Positions 48,787-56,143 of a stretch of DNA of 64,000 nt are shown here, piece after piece (positions within the stretch are counted from its first letter, which is position 1; every line of letters starts with the position of its first letter). The translations under genes and the position numbers were made by a program. The notes below the pieces were generated by a model that was not told the DNA's origin, ran no database searches, and saw only the letters and a program-made list of their open reading frames with translations. The stretch is from Pseudovibrio axinellae (GTDB lineage: Bacteria > Pseudomonadota > Alphaproteobacteria > Rhizobiales > Stappiaceae). The stretch covers positions 55,401-119,400 of the forward strand of contig NZ_FOFM01000010.1 in the NCBI RefSeq assembly GCF_900110875.1. Reading direction: 5' to 3'.

Positions 48787-49181
48787 TGAGTTCCCGAATC
48801 CTACGCCCGAGCACCGCCTTCACCCTTGACCCCTCAGGGAAAGAGAAGAAGCGCAAAAAGGATGAAGGCCACCTGGCCTTTGTCCGTAAGCTCCCTTGCC
48901 TGATCACTGGCCGGTATGGCGTTGACCCTTGCCACATCCGCTATGGCGACCCGCTTTACAACAAGTCGCGGACTGGCAAAGCCACCAAGCCTGATGATTG
49001 CTGGGTCGTTCCGATGATCAGGGAAAAGCATGACGAGCAGCACAGCCAGAATGAGCACCTGTTCTGGAAAACCCAAGGCATCGACCCGCTCGCAGTCGCA
49101 CGAGATCTTTACGCTATCTCTGGCGATGAGGAAGCCGCACAGCGGATCATTGCAGCAGCAAGAGTGAGGAAGAGGATATGA
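48786..49181 (+). CDS. HNH-like nuclease, DUF968/Ref type candidate
   Basis: 131 residues from ATG 48786. The core VRKLPCLITGRYGVDPCHIR, then PDDCWVVPMIREKHDEQHSQ, followed by NEHLFW, shows C ... C-H-I ... H-x-x-x-H-x-x-N-E. This is the spacing of the DUF968/Ref-like HNH nucleases (CxxC...H, then H..QH..NE..FW). It may be a recombination-associated nuclease. Confidence 0.68.
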   Translation: MSSRILRPSTAFTLDPSGKEKKRKKDEGHLAFVRKLPCLITGRYGVDPCHIRYGDPLYNKSRTGKATKPDDCWVVPMIREKHDEQHSQNEHLFWKTQGIDPLAVARDLYAISGDEEAAQRIIAAARVRKRI

Positions 49182-49777
49182 GTTGCGCAATAAGAATAGA
49201 GAGGATTGTTTCGAACTTCTCCAATCTTGGTGGAGGATGGAGAGAGCAACGGAACTACGTCCTCAACCGAATGCCAACCGCAGAGTATGAATGGCTTGAT
49301 AGCAAACTGCTGCAAGCTAAAGACGGCCCATTCTATAGGTTTTTGGGATGGGATGGCAGGTCGCACAACAAGCCAGAAATTGCACGCCACAGTATTGATC
49401 TAGCGTTTGCGGGCGCAAGGTTTGACGTTCCCATGAAGGATGGCAGCAAAATTGCAGCTTGGGGGCAGCTTTGGCAAGTTGCCGGACCTCAAGAGCCTGA
49501 ACGGATCGCGGTCGGACTTAGCACCGAAGAAGACTTGCGGGGCTGCTTTTGCTTTGTCGGCGGCTATGAAGTGCATGCAGTGGAGTTTCAGAAGCTCATT
49601 GACGAGTACAAAGAGCGGACTGGCGGTGTTGTTTATGACTATCGCACCTTGCAAGACGCCTGGCACTTCAGGAAGTGCTGGAATAACGATCGCAAGAAAG
49701 TCAGCTACTTAAATCGCAAATGTGAAGCGCTTAAGCGACAGATGGTGCTTCAGGCTGTCAAGAAGGAGGCTGTTTGA
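49178..49777 (+). CDS. unknown phage protein, 199 residues
   Basis: Starts with a 4-base overlap (ATGA). N-terminal MSCAIRIERIVSNFSNLGGG; centre with IAAWGQLWQVAGPQEPERIA and DLRGCFCFVGGYEVHAVEFQ (beta-rich); C-terminal helix with KKVSYLNRKCEALKRQMVLQ. Position next to the HNH-like gene. Not recognised. Confidence 0.6.
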   Translation: MSCAIRIERIVSNFSNLGGGWREQRNYVLNRMPTAEYEWLDSKLLQAKDGPFYRFLGWDGRSHNKPEIARHSIDLAFAGARFDVPMKDGSKIAAWGQLWQVAGPQEPERIAVGLSTEEDLRGCFCFVGGYEVHAVEFQKLIDEYKERTGGVVYDYRTLQDAWHFRKCWNNDRKKVSYLNRKCEALKRQMVLQAVKKEAV

Positions 49778-49929
49778 TGGCTGCACTTGCTGCTGGTTTC
49801 ATAGGCGCATCTGCTGTTGCTGGAGCCGTTTACTTAATCGCGCAAGGCGGTAAGGACGGTTGGGGTTGGCTACTCTTCATAGCCTTCTTGTGCCTCTTTG
49901 CCCTTGAGGAAATTGGGGGTGCTAAATAA
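49777..49929 (+). CDS. 50-residue two-span membrane protein
   Basis: MAALAAGFIGASAVAGAVYL followed by a polar K-D-G turn and a second hydrophobic helix (GWGWLLFIAFLCLFALEEIG). Its ATG overlaps the upstream TGA and its TAA overlaps the downstream ATG, so it is translationally coupled on both sides. It has the shape of a small holin-like or inner-membrane effector, but its place in the early operon argues for another role. Confidence 0.6.
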   Translation: MAALAAGFIGASAVAGAVYLIAQGGKDGWGWLLFIAFLCLFALEEIGGAK

Positions 49930-50648
49930 TGTCTACCAGACCAATCTTATTCTCCGGCCCGATGGTCAATGCCTTACTTGAAGGGCGTAAGACACAGACG
50001 CGGCGCATACTGAACAGGCTCAAAGGCTATCCCGCGCTTAGCGATTTCATGCTCAGCGAAACGAAAGGTTTCGACTGGGAGTTCCGGCGCAAAGACAAAG
50101 TATGGTGCTCATTCAGACACGAGGATTTACTTAAGATAATGCCGCACCTTGTTGGCGATCTGCTCTATGTTCGTGAGAGATTTTCGGCGCCAGCAATCAA
50201 TGACTTCATCAAGTACAACATACCACCACAGCATTGGGAGAATGTGGCCCTCAATGAGTACGGAATGCACTTCTGGGCAGATGGTGAGCCAGAATTTGGC
50301 GACTGGGAAAAGCCTAAACCTTCAATTCACATGCCGCGCAAGCTTTCCCGCATCACGCTGGAAGTGACTGGTGTGCGCGTAGAGCGGTTGCAGGACATCA
50401 GCACACCTGATGCGATTGCAGAAGGTATCGAAGAGGCATTACGTCCCTCCTGGCACCATGACCGCCGATGGAAAGATTACAGCAGCAAAGCTGAGTATCT
50501 ACCCCACCCAAATGAAAGCTTCCGTTCGCTCTGGGACTCCCTCAACAAAGCCCGTGGCTTTGGCTGGGATGCAAATCCATGGGTAAGCGTCACTGAGTTC
50601 AAGGTTCACGAGTGCAACGTTGATGAGTTTGAACGGGAGGCCGCGTAA
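49929..50648 (+). CDS. phage ASCH/morphogenetic-protein-like
   Basis: 239 residues. The N-terminus MSTRPILFSGPMVNALLEGR followed by K-T-Q-T-R-R is the hallmark of a phage protein family often labelled morphogenetic and related to ASCH/PUA RNA-binding folds. Further typical parts: GDLLYVRERFSAPAI, MPRKLSRITLEVTGVRVERL, ESFRSLWDSLNKARG and W-D-A-N-P-W-V. It likely binds nucleic acid. No direct evidence for a head role. Confidence 0.78.
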   Translation: MSTRPILFSGPMVNALLEGRKTQTRRILNRLKGYPALSDFMLSETKGFDWEFRRKDKVWCSFRHEDLLKIMPHLVGDLLYVRERFSAPAINDFIKYNIPPQHWENVALNEYGMHFWADGEPEFGDWEKPKPSIHMPRKLSRITLEVTGVRVERLQDISTPDAIAEGIEEALRPSWHHDRRWKDYSSKAEYLPHPNESFRSLWDSLNKARGFGWDANPWVSVTEFKVHECNVDEFEREAA

Positions 50649-50965
50649 TGTCCAGCTTGTCACAAGCAGTAAAAGAAATCGAGAGTCTTGCTAAAGACCT
50701 AGAGGCCGCAAAAACCGCTCTTAAGTGCATTGAGACCCCTGCCTCAGTTGAGTCCATCCAACTTAGCTTTGAGCGATGCCATTTAGATCTAGGCTATCGC
50801 AACACCATGCTTATTGGAGATGCTACCAAAAGGGCCATCGAACAGGCGATAAGGGCGGACTTTTCGAGCTACCTCAAGCGCGCTATCGAAGCCATGGAAG
50901 CCGATCTTAAAGAACGCAACGAAAAGATGCTCATTCAGGCAGCACAGTTCGTAGCAGGTAGGTAG
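50648..50965 (+). CDS. small coiled-coil protein, unknown
   Basis: 105 residues, almost wholly helical with heptads (SLSQAVKEIESLAKDLEAAK, LKRAIEAMEADLKERNEKML). The start overlaps the previous stop. Possibly forms dimers. Not recognised. Confidence 0.6.
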   Translation: MSSLSQAVKEIESLAKDLEAAKTALKCIETPASVESIQLSFERCHLDLGYRNTMLIGDATKRAIEQAIRADFSSYLKRAIEAMEADLKERNEKMLIQAAQFVAGR

Positions 50966-50970
50966 ACAGC

Positions 50971-51744
50971 ATGACAGACATGTCACTACTCCTTGACCGG
51001 TTAAACAAAGTTCAAGGGATCGGCTCAATGCTGGATTACCAGGTATCTCTCTTGGAGCTTCGGGCCGTACTTGGTCATATTCGGGACCAGAAAGACCTCA
51101 TTAAGATCCTATTAGAAGCCCTTGAAAATCTTGAAAATGATGACCGGCAGCAGATGCCGCCATCTGCATGGCAACTGGTGCAAGAAGCAATCAAAGCTGC
51201 TGGAGGAGCTTCCAAGCCCTTCACAACCCCTTCAGCCGATTGGCGCGAGAACGGAGAAGAAGATCCGCATGGCAAGCGATACGACTGCAAACGCCATGAA
51301 ACCACAGGCGGGCATTTGTCCGATGATCAGGTTGCGAACATGCAGTTCATGTGCAGCAACGACCTTGAGAGTGCGACAATTGCAAAGGATCGTATCCGCT
51401 GGTTGTCGCGCAAAGTTGTAGCGCACGAAGCAGAGCTTGAGCAGCTCAAATCTGACTTGCAAGACAAACACAAAGTCCTCTCCAACATCCATATGGGCGA
51501 CATTGCACCGGGACTGACAGAGGAAGACGTTGCAAGTCTGTTTCCTGAATTGATTGAGAAAGCTTGCTCTGAACTATGTGAGAAGATTTGCCACTTGATA
51601 GAGGGCAAGGCACGCACAAAGGAAAGAGTTGGGGACTCAATGCACAGCAACGGCCGTGGAATTGCAGGAACTTGGCTGCTTGCAGCAGCCGACGAGTTTC
51701 GAGCTCTTAAGAAGGAAGTTCAATCACTGAAAGGGGAAGCTTGA
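50971..51744 (+). CDS. long helical protein, unknown
   Basis: 257 residues. N-terminal helices, a middle region with NGEEDPHGKRYDCKRHETTG (Cys/His-containing), and a C-terminal coiled coil (HEAELEQLKSDLQDKHKVLS; DEFRALKKEVQSLKGEA). Not recognised. Ends 4 bases inside the next start. Confidence 0.6.
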   Translation: MTDMSLLLDRLNKVQGIGSMLDYQVSLLELRAVLGHIRDQKDLIKILLEALENLENDDRQQMPPSAWQLVQEAIKAAGGASKPFTTPSADWRENGEEDPHGKRYDCKRHETTGGHLSDDQVANMQFMCSNDLESATIAKDRIRWLSRKVVAHEAELEQLKSDLQDKHKVLSNIHMGDIAPGLTEEDVASLFPELIEKACSELCEKICHLIEGKARTKERVGDSMHSNGRGIAGTWLLAAADEFRALKKEVQSLKGEA

Positions 51745-52106
51745 TGCCGCGAAGAAAGATACTTGGGAGATCAATGAAGAACCGTCCCAGCTTCTACTTT
51801 CACCGACTAAGGCGCCGAGATTACACCCTGAATGAGCTGTCGCGATACCCAGAACTTAGGCGGGTAATGCGAGCAGGCTTGGATAGCGCGAAGTCCAGAG
51901 GGTTAGTGATTTGTGACCCTAATACCGGCCGCTGGTCACTTACAGAGAAGGGTAAAGATCGAGAGGCGTGGGGTAAGTTACCAAAGGAACTGGGGGCAGA
52001 GTTTGAGAACCCTATGCCTAATCCCCCACTGCTCCAGAACAAGGCGCAAGCCCCTACCCCAAGGCCACACAGAGTGGATCTGCGCCAAGCACTACAAGCT
52101 CGTTGA
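51744..52106 (+). CDS. winged-helix-like small protein
   Basis: 120 residues from ATG 51744. After a basic N-terminus, residues 30-72 read as a winged helix (YTLNELSRYPELRRVMRAGL; RGLVICDPNTGRWSLTEKG). The C-terminus is P/Q/R-rich and overlaps the 72-residue gene in another frame. It may be a DNA-binding protein. Family not recognised. Confidence 0.55.
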   Translation: MPRRKILGRSMKNRPSFYFHRLRRRDYTLNELSRYPELRRVMRAGLDSAKSRGLVICDPNTGRWSLTEKGKDREAWGKLPKELGAEFENPMPNPPLLQNKAQAPTPRPHRVDLRQALQAR

Positions 52107-52221
52107 TAAAGACCTAAAGAACCTTCGCCAGCGCGCAACCAGAAACAAGCGCTGGAACCTCGTCGGGCTCTGCTGGGAGAGGATGAAGCGTCAGGCAACA
52201 GAGAGAGGAATGGGGATTTGA
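52003..52221 (+). CDS. small phage protein with Cys/His cluster, TTG start
   Basis: 72 residues, TTG at 52003, as no ATG lies in frame. Sequence L-C-L-I-P-H-C ... W-I-C-A-K-H-Y, then KLVDKDLKNLRQRATRNKRW and WERMKRQATERGMGI. The last block matches a conserved phage family ending (C-x-x-H-x-x-L-V-x-x-x-L-x-x-L-R-x-R-A). Possible zinc-binding with C/C/C/H. It overlaps the winged-helix gene by 104 bases. Confidence 0.55.
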   Translation: MRTLCLIPHCSRTRRKPLPQGHTEWICAKHYKLVDKDLKNLRQRATRNKRWNLVGLCWERMKRQATERGMGI

Positions 52222-52394
52222 GTGAAGCTGAAAAAGATACACAGCGAGCCCTTGCAGCTGCAGAAGGTATCTATGCAACGGGCAGTTCAGGTTTCCCATC
52301 AGCGTATTCTCTTTCCTGTTTGGGGTGTCGTCACATCTGGAGACCACGCCAAGCGACCGTCGATAAGGTTTTGAAAGCTCATCTTGAGCAGTAG
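52218..52394 (+). CDS. 58-residue protein with CxxC element, TTG start
   Basis: TTG start overlapping the previous stop, with GAGAGAGGAATGGGGA upstream as a strong ribosome site. Reads SEAEKDTQRALAAAEGIYAT, then YSLSCLGCRHIWRPRQ. C-L-G-C-R-H resembles half a zinc ribbon. This is a gene too short for standard callers, but continuous with the operon. Confidence 0.5.
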   Translation: MSEAEKDTQRALAAAEGIYATGSSGFPSAYSLSCLGCRHIWRPRQATVDKVLKAHLEQ

Positions 52395-52416
52395 TCCAAC
52401 AACCCTGGAGGTGAGA

Positions 52417-52683
52417 GTGGCTGAATACCCGCAAAATTTGACCGAGGAACTGCGTGACGTGCTGGGCCTAATGATTATGCAAACCTGCCCAATCGCACAC
52501 GCATTACGCAGAGGCGGCGAAGACATTCCACACAAGACTGAAGCTGAACAAGCTTATGTCCTGCACTGGCTGATTGGCCTCACCCTAGAGCATGGCGAGG
52601 GCTGGCGCGAAAAAGTAGGTGAGCGCCTCCAGCATATCGCCGCTGATGCAAGAGCGGAACAGTCCAACAAAGTCGGTAGGTGA
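52417..52683 (+). CDS. small phage protein, GTG start
   Basis: 88 residues from GTG 52417 preceded by CTGGAGGTGAGA; an in-frame start at 52384 is weaker because it overlaps the previous gene. Helical (DVLGLMIMQTCPIAHALRRG; AYVLHWLIGLTLEHG). Not recognised. Confidence 0.55.
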   Translation: MAEYPQNLTEELRDVLGLMIMQTCPIAHALRRGGEDIPHKTEAEQAYVLHWLIGLTLEHGEGWREKVGERLQHIAADARAEQSNKVGR

Positions 52684-52687
52684 AACA

Positions 52688-53071
52688 ATGAGTAGACCAA
52701 TCTCACCAGAAATATTTAGGATGGCCTCCGAAGCCACGTTGGAAGATCTTCGCAAGGCTATGGGGGGGGCTCTTCTGGTCGGCCATACCAAGGCTGCTGA
52801 GATACTTGGTACTGATACAGAGATACTTTTCACAGCTGGCGACAAAGGAGAGATCAAGTTTAAGGTAAAGGGTAAGCGCCGTTACTACTCTTTACCGTTC
52901 TTATTTGAATATTTACTAACGCCCAGAAAGGAGGCAGCATGTCCGTCTTTAGGTTTAAAGACAACAAGGGGAACTACAAAAGTAAAGAATTCTACTACGA
53001 CTTCCAGTGGCACGGTCGTCGCTATTACGGGAGCACGGGGAAAACCAAAAAGCGGGAAGCGGAGAACGTAG
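52688..53071 (+). CDS. excisionase-like ORF overlapping the integrase gene
   Basis: 127 residues from ATG 52688. The first 84 look like a functional protein: DLRKAMGGALLVGHTKAAEI, then a beta-like KFKVKGKRRYYSLPFLFEYL. The H-T-K-A-A-E-I-L-G turn fits the winged-helix shape of excisionase/Cox. The last 43 residues are encoded inside the integrase gene in another frame and are of low complexity (T/S/K/R). Adjacent to the integrase, so excision control is plausible. Confidence 0.5.
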   Translation: MSRPISPEIFRMASEATLEDLRKAMGGALLVGHTKAAEILGTDTEILFTAGDKGEIKFKVKGKRRYYSLPFLFEYLLTPRKEAACPSLGLKTTRGTTKVKNSTTTSSGTVVAITGARGKPKSGKRRT

Positions 53072-54108
53072 AAAAACTGGTTCGTGACAAGCTCAAAACG
53101 CCAGTTGACATCACTAGAATTGACGATGCCTTCGATCAGTTTTGGGAAGAGAAGGCGAAACACCAATCCGACCCAAGCACCCTTTCCTGGCGGATGCAAC
53201 TACTGCAAGACAATCTTATTGACATCTTGGATGAAGACAGACTGCCTTTTAATCTTGCGGAGATCCGCACCAAGCACCTATCCAAATATGTTGCAAAACG
53301 TAGGGATCAGCCAAATAAACGCAATAGGCTCCCTGCCCCAGCCACGATAAACCGTGAGATTCAGCTGCTTCGGACCATCATGAACTATGCTTATGATATC
53401 TGGGAAACGGACTTGAAACTTCCAAGCTTTGGAAAGGTGCTACTGTCAGAGCCGCAAGCCCGTGTCGTTGAAGTGACCAAGGATGAGCAGAGCAGAATAA
53501 AAGAGCACTTGCGGGAAGACTTCCATGACCTCCTTGATTTTCTGATTTATGCAGGCCCAAGAGCATCCAATGTCATGGTGCGTAGTGGTGTTGTCTTAAG
53601 AGACGAGCACATAGACTTTGTAGCGATGGTAATGAAGTTCTATGTGAAGTCGAAATTGCCCGGAGGTCGTGAGATTGCGATCCCAATCACATCACCTATG
53701 GCAGCAATCCTTTCCAATAACATTGGAAACCATCCTGACGCTGTATTTACATATATCGCACAAAGTACGCGAAATGGCCGGGAACGAGGGAAACGGTATC
53801 CCATCACTCACGGTGCTTTTTATAGCTACTTCAAAGCCGCTGCGAAGAAAATTGGCAATCCCAAACTGCGTGTACATGACCTTCGTCACACTGCTGCGAC
53901 CAGGACACTTCGAGCAACCAGGAACCTTTTGGTAGCGCGTGACCTTCTTGGGCATACTCGATCCAGCACTACAGAAAAATATGCTCACCTCATGACAGAT
54001 GATCTGCGAGTTCAGTTGGAGCAGGCTCACTCCGAGACTGATCAAGCTGTTGAATCACTCCCAAAAAAACCGTCGAAGAAAACTCTGAAAGGCAAACGTA
54101 GAAAGTAG
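52939..54108 (+). CDS. int: tyrosine-type phage integrase
   Basis: 389 residues, strong RBS AAGGAGG before ATG 52939. N-terminal arm-binding domain (DFQWHGRRYYGSTGKTKKRE), core-binding domain about 55-165, catalytic domain from 170. Catalytic residues: the first Arg in IYAGPRASNVM (about 207), then HDLRHTAATR (His-x-x-Arg at about 313-316), GHTRSSTTEKYAHL with the nucleophile Tyr near 348. It promotes recombination between phage attP and the 3' end of the tRNA-Ser gene located 175 bases downstream. The C-terminus is lysine-rich (PSKKTLKGKRRK). Confidence 0.95.
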   Translation: MSVFRFKDNKGNYKSKEFYYDFQWHGRRYYGSTGKTKKREAENVEKLVRDKLKTPVDITRIDDAFDQFWEEKAKHQSDPSTLSWRMQLLQDNLIDILDEDRLPFNLAEIRTKHLSKYVAKRRDQPNKRNRLPAPATINREIQLLRTIMNYAYDIWETDLKLPSFGKVLLSEPQARVVEVTKDEQSRIKEHLREDFHDLLDFLIYAGPRASNVMVRSGVVLRDEHIDFVAMVMKFYVKSKLPGGREIAIPITSPMAAILSNNIGNHPDAVFTYIAQSTRNGRERGKRYPITHGAFYSYFKAAAKKIGNPKLRVHDLRHTAATRTLRATRNLLVARDLLGHTRSSTTEKYAHLMTDDLRVQLEQAHSETDQAVESLPKKPSKKTLKGKRRK

Positions 54109-54282
54109 TGCTCCACTTTTACGAGGGGTCTGCTACAGCTCCAAGTATGAACATCAGGCGTCTAGGGAATTCAAGAAAAAGCTCGGGATCCGCCATAAAC
54201 TCCCAGAAAAGTCCCAGACCTAACCCGTATCATGACGCTAACCCTCTAAGAAAAAAGCGATATTTCTATTGCACTTACATTC

Positions 54283-54340
54283 CTTGAAAACCGGCGAGCG
54301 TGTAAGCGTTCCGTGGGTTCGAATCCCACCCCCTCCGCCA
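54283..54340 (+). other. attR core: 3' 58 nt of tRNA-Ser(UGA)
   Basis: Starts inside the anticodon loop (TTGAAAACCGGCG, anticodon TGA at 54285-54287) and continues through the variable arm, the T arm GTGGG-TTCGAAT-CCCAC and the acceptor 3' strand CCCCTCC-G-CCA. The sequence before it does not fit the tRNA 5' half (GGAGGGG is absent), so this is a fragment left by site-specific integration, not a working tRNA. The intact copy should lie at attL, left of base 1. Confidence 0.85.
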
Positions 54341-54378
54341 TCACTATTTGTTCTAAGTAGTTGATGATTAAAGAAAAA

Positions 54379-54401
54379 CCCGCGAAAGCGGGCTTTTTTT
54401 T
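54379..54401 (+). terminator. terminator of the displaced tRNA-Ser gene
   Basis: CCCGC, loop GAAA, GCGGG, C and eight T, 38 bases after CCA. It belongs to the original host tRNA locus and supports the fragment being at the host side of the junction. Confidence 0.85.
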
Positions 54402-54950
54402 GCCGTTTCGTTACCCGTAGAGGGTAACATATAAGGTTTTTAGAACCCAAAAAGTTCTCTCTAAGAACCCCAAATCCCCCTCTGAATTCTGATGGTATTT
54501 CTTTTTTTTGGAGTTTCCTTTTACCATTACGGGCAAGCTTTAAGCGCAGACTTATGTGCAATCTTCAAATGTAGGGCAATTTGTAGGACATGTACCGCAT
54601 CTAACTTTCACAGCATCTATTTGCATTCCTGTGAGGTGAAAATAAAGCATCGCTCCAAATGGGAGTAAATTCGGAGAGTTTTTACCCTGAGGGTCATGAG
54701 CTGCCATTCAGGTGTTTCTATCATGGGTTGAGACACGTCCAACTGAAGGCTTCTACAGTAACTCTTATGGACGATCTGGAAACTACCCGACTGACCACTT
54801 GCGGACATACAGGTGTTTCTATCGAAAGTTGGGCTGGCTTCTAAGGAGGTTGATGCAAACGTTTTTGTGAGTACTCCTTTATTACCTGCTTCGGCGCAAT
54901 CCCCTCACTGGAAAGTAGCTTGATACCGCAGTGCAACTTCAACAGATTAG
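54402..54950. other. host intergenic region without a gene
   Basis: No supported coding sequence. A 14-base direct repeat CAGGTGTTTCTATC occurs at 54709 and 54810. Otherwise nothing stands out. An apparent minus-strand ORF across the tRNA fragment is rejected. Confidence 0.5.
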
Positions 54951-54959
54951 CCTTTCATG

Positions 54960-55950
54960 CACCGTGCAATATTTTCGAAACGCGGTTCAAGTGAGCTGGA
55001 TTCTTGCCCTCCAAGGGCCGTGTTGCGCAAAGCAAGTTCAGCTTACGGCCACGCCCTTAGCCTCCATCTTCTAATCTTCCAACTTACGGGACTTGAGTGT
55101 GGTCGCGATGACTTGTTTGTAGCGCGCCACTAAGGTCTCCCCTTGTAAGCGCGCCCGTATCCTTTCTACTTTTGCCAGCCCACTCTGCCATGTCCCTCTA
55201 TGAGCAGAAGATCCCGGTCAGGTGCAGTCGGAGCTGTCGCAACCTTAAGGCTGGCGATTGCTGTTTTGTGCGGTGGTATGATGACTTCAACGCTTTCATA
55301 ACGGTCCACTACTTCCTGTCGTGTTGGGAAGTCATCACCAAGGAACGTGGCAACCAGACCCCCAACATAATCCAGCATATCCGATGCAACGGTTGGATCA
55401 CCAACATTGTCTACGGTCAGTTCACTGCGCAGAGTTTCGCCGCTCTCAAGGTCGATCCCGAGGTAAAGTTTTCGCCATATTCGGTGCTTTTTCTTTGTTC
55501 CGTGTTTGATTTCCTGCTATTTGCCAGCGCCAAAGACCTTCAGGCGGTACTATCGATCACGACGGTTGATGGTGCTGATACACATTCTGGTTTGGGCTTG
55601 GAAAACACCAGTCCGCCAGAGCGGCGTGACAGAGTAGAGAAATCACGAACAGGCAAATCAAGACCAATCAGGGCTATGACGGAACGCACAAATTCTTCAC
55701 TCTGTCGCAAAGCAAGGCTGAAGGCAGACTGGGCGCGAAGACAGGTTTTAATTGCAAAATCAAAGAACATGGCAGGTCGACCACGTCGCTTGGGTGTCTG
55801 AGCAAACCAGAAATGGGCCACGCTCTCATCTAGCCAGTTAGTGATATCGCTACGCTGACGTAGGCTCTCTTTATAGTCTGACCAGTTCGTTACCTTGTAG
55901 TCGGCTTTAGCGAACTTATGACGACGATCGGCATTGTGTGTAAACGGCAT
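54960..55950 (-). pseudogene. decayed IS5-type transposase
   Basis: On the minus strand: N-terminal block HKFAKADYKVTNWSDYKESL, ITNWLDESVAHFWFAQTP, then GRPAMFFDFAIKTCLRAQSA and STLSRRSGGLVFSKPKPECV ending VVIDST at a stop. Then a frame change to LKVFGAGK, a TAG, QEIKHGTKKKHRIWRKLYLG, then LTVDNVGDPTVASDMLDYV (55166-55378). Downstream the frame breaks again and several stops occur. A DDE core existed, but the gene is dead. Terminal inverted repeats cannot be located. Confidence 0.85.
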
Positions 55951-56143
55951 AAAGAGAACCTTCTAAAAAGAAAAGCTCAGAGAGCCTACACATCATCAGC
56001 GAGTTCTGTAACAACGCCCACTTAAGTAAGCTCAAGCAACAACTATATTTTTACTAGTAATTTTTTGGGGTATGTCAGGATAACGAAGATAGTTAAAGTA
56101 TGCGACTAAGAAGTTATCAACCCTTTTTGCTTGTGAGTTAAGC

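Noticed and set aside
54238..54561. 107-residue minus-strand ORF containing GGGGGIRTHGTLTR
   Set aside because: This is the well-known false ORF antisense to tRNA-Ser; the motif is the reverse complement of the tRNA fragment at attR.
54709..54823. Two 14-base direct repeats 101 bases apart
   Set aside because: Too few and too short for a CRISPR array or an att pair; no repeat-spacer regularity seen anywhere in the window.
55172..55801. 209-residue plus-strand ORF
   Set aside because: It is antisense to the decayed IS5-type transposase and has no family features or RBS.
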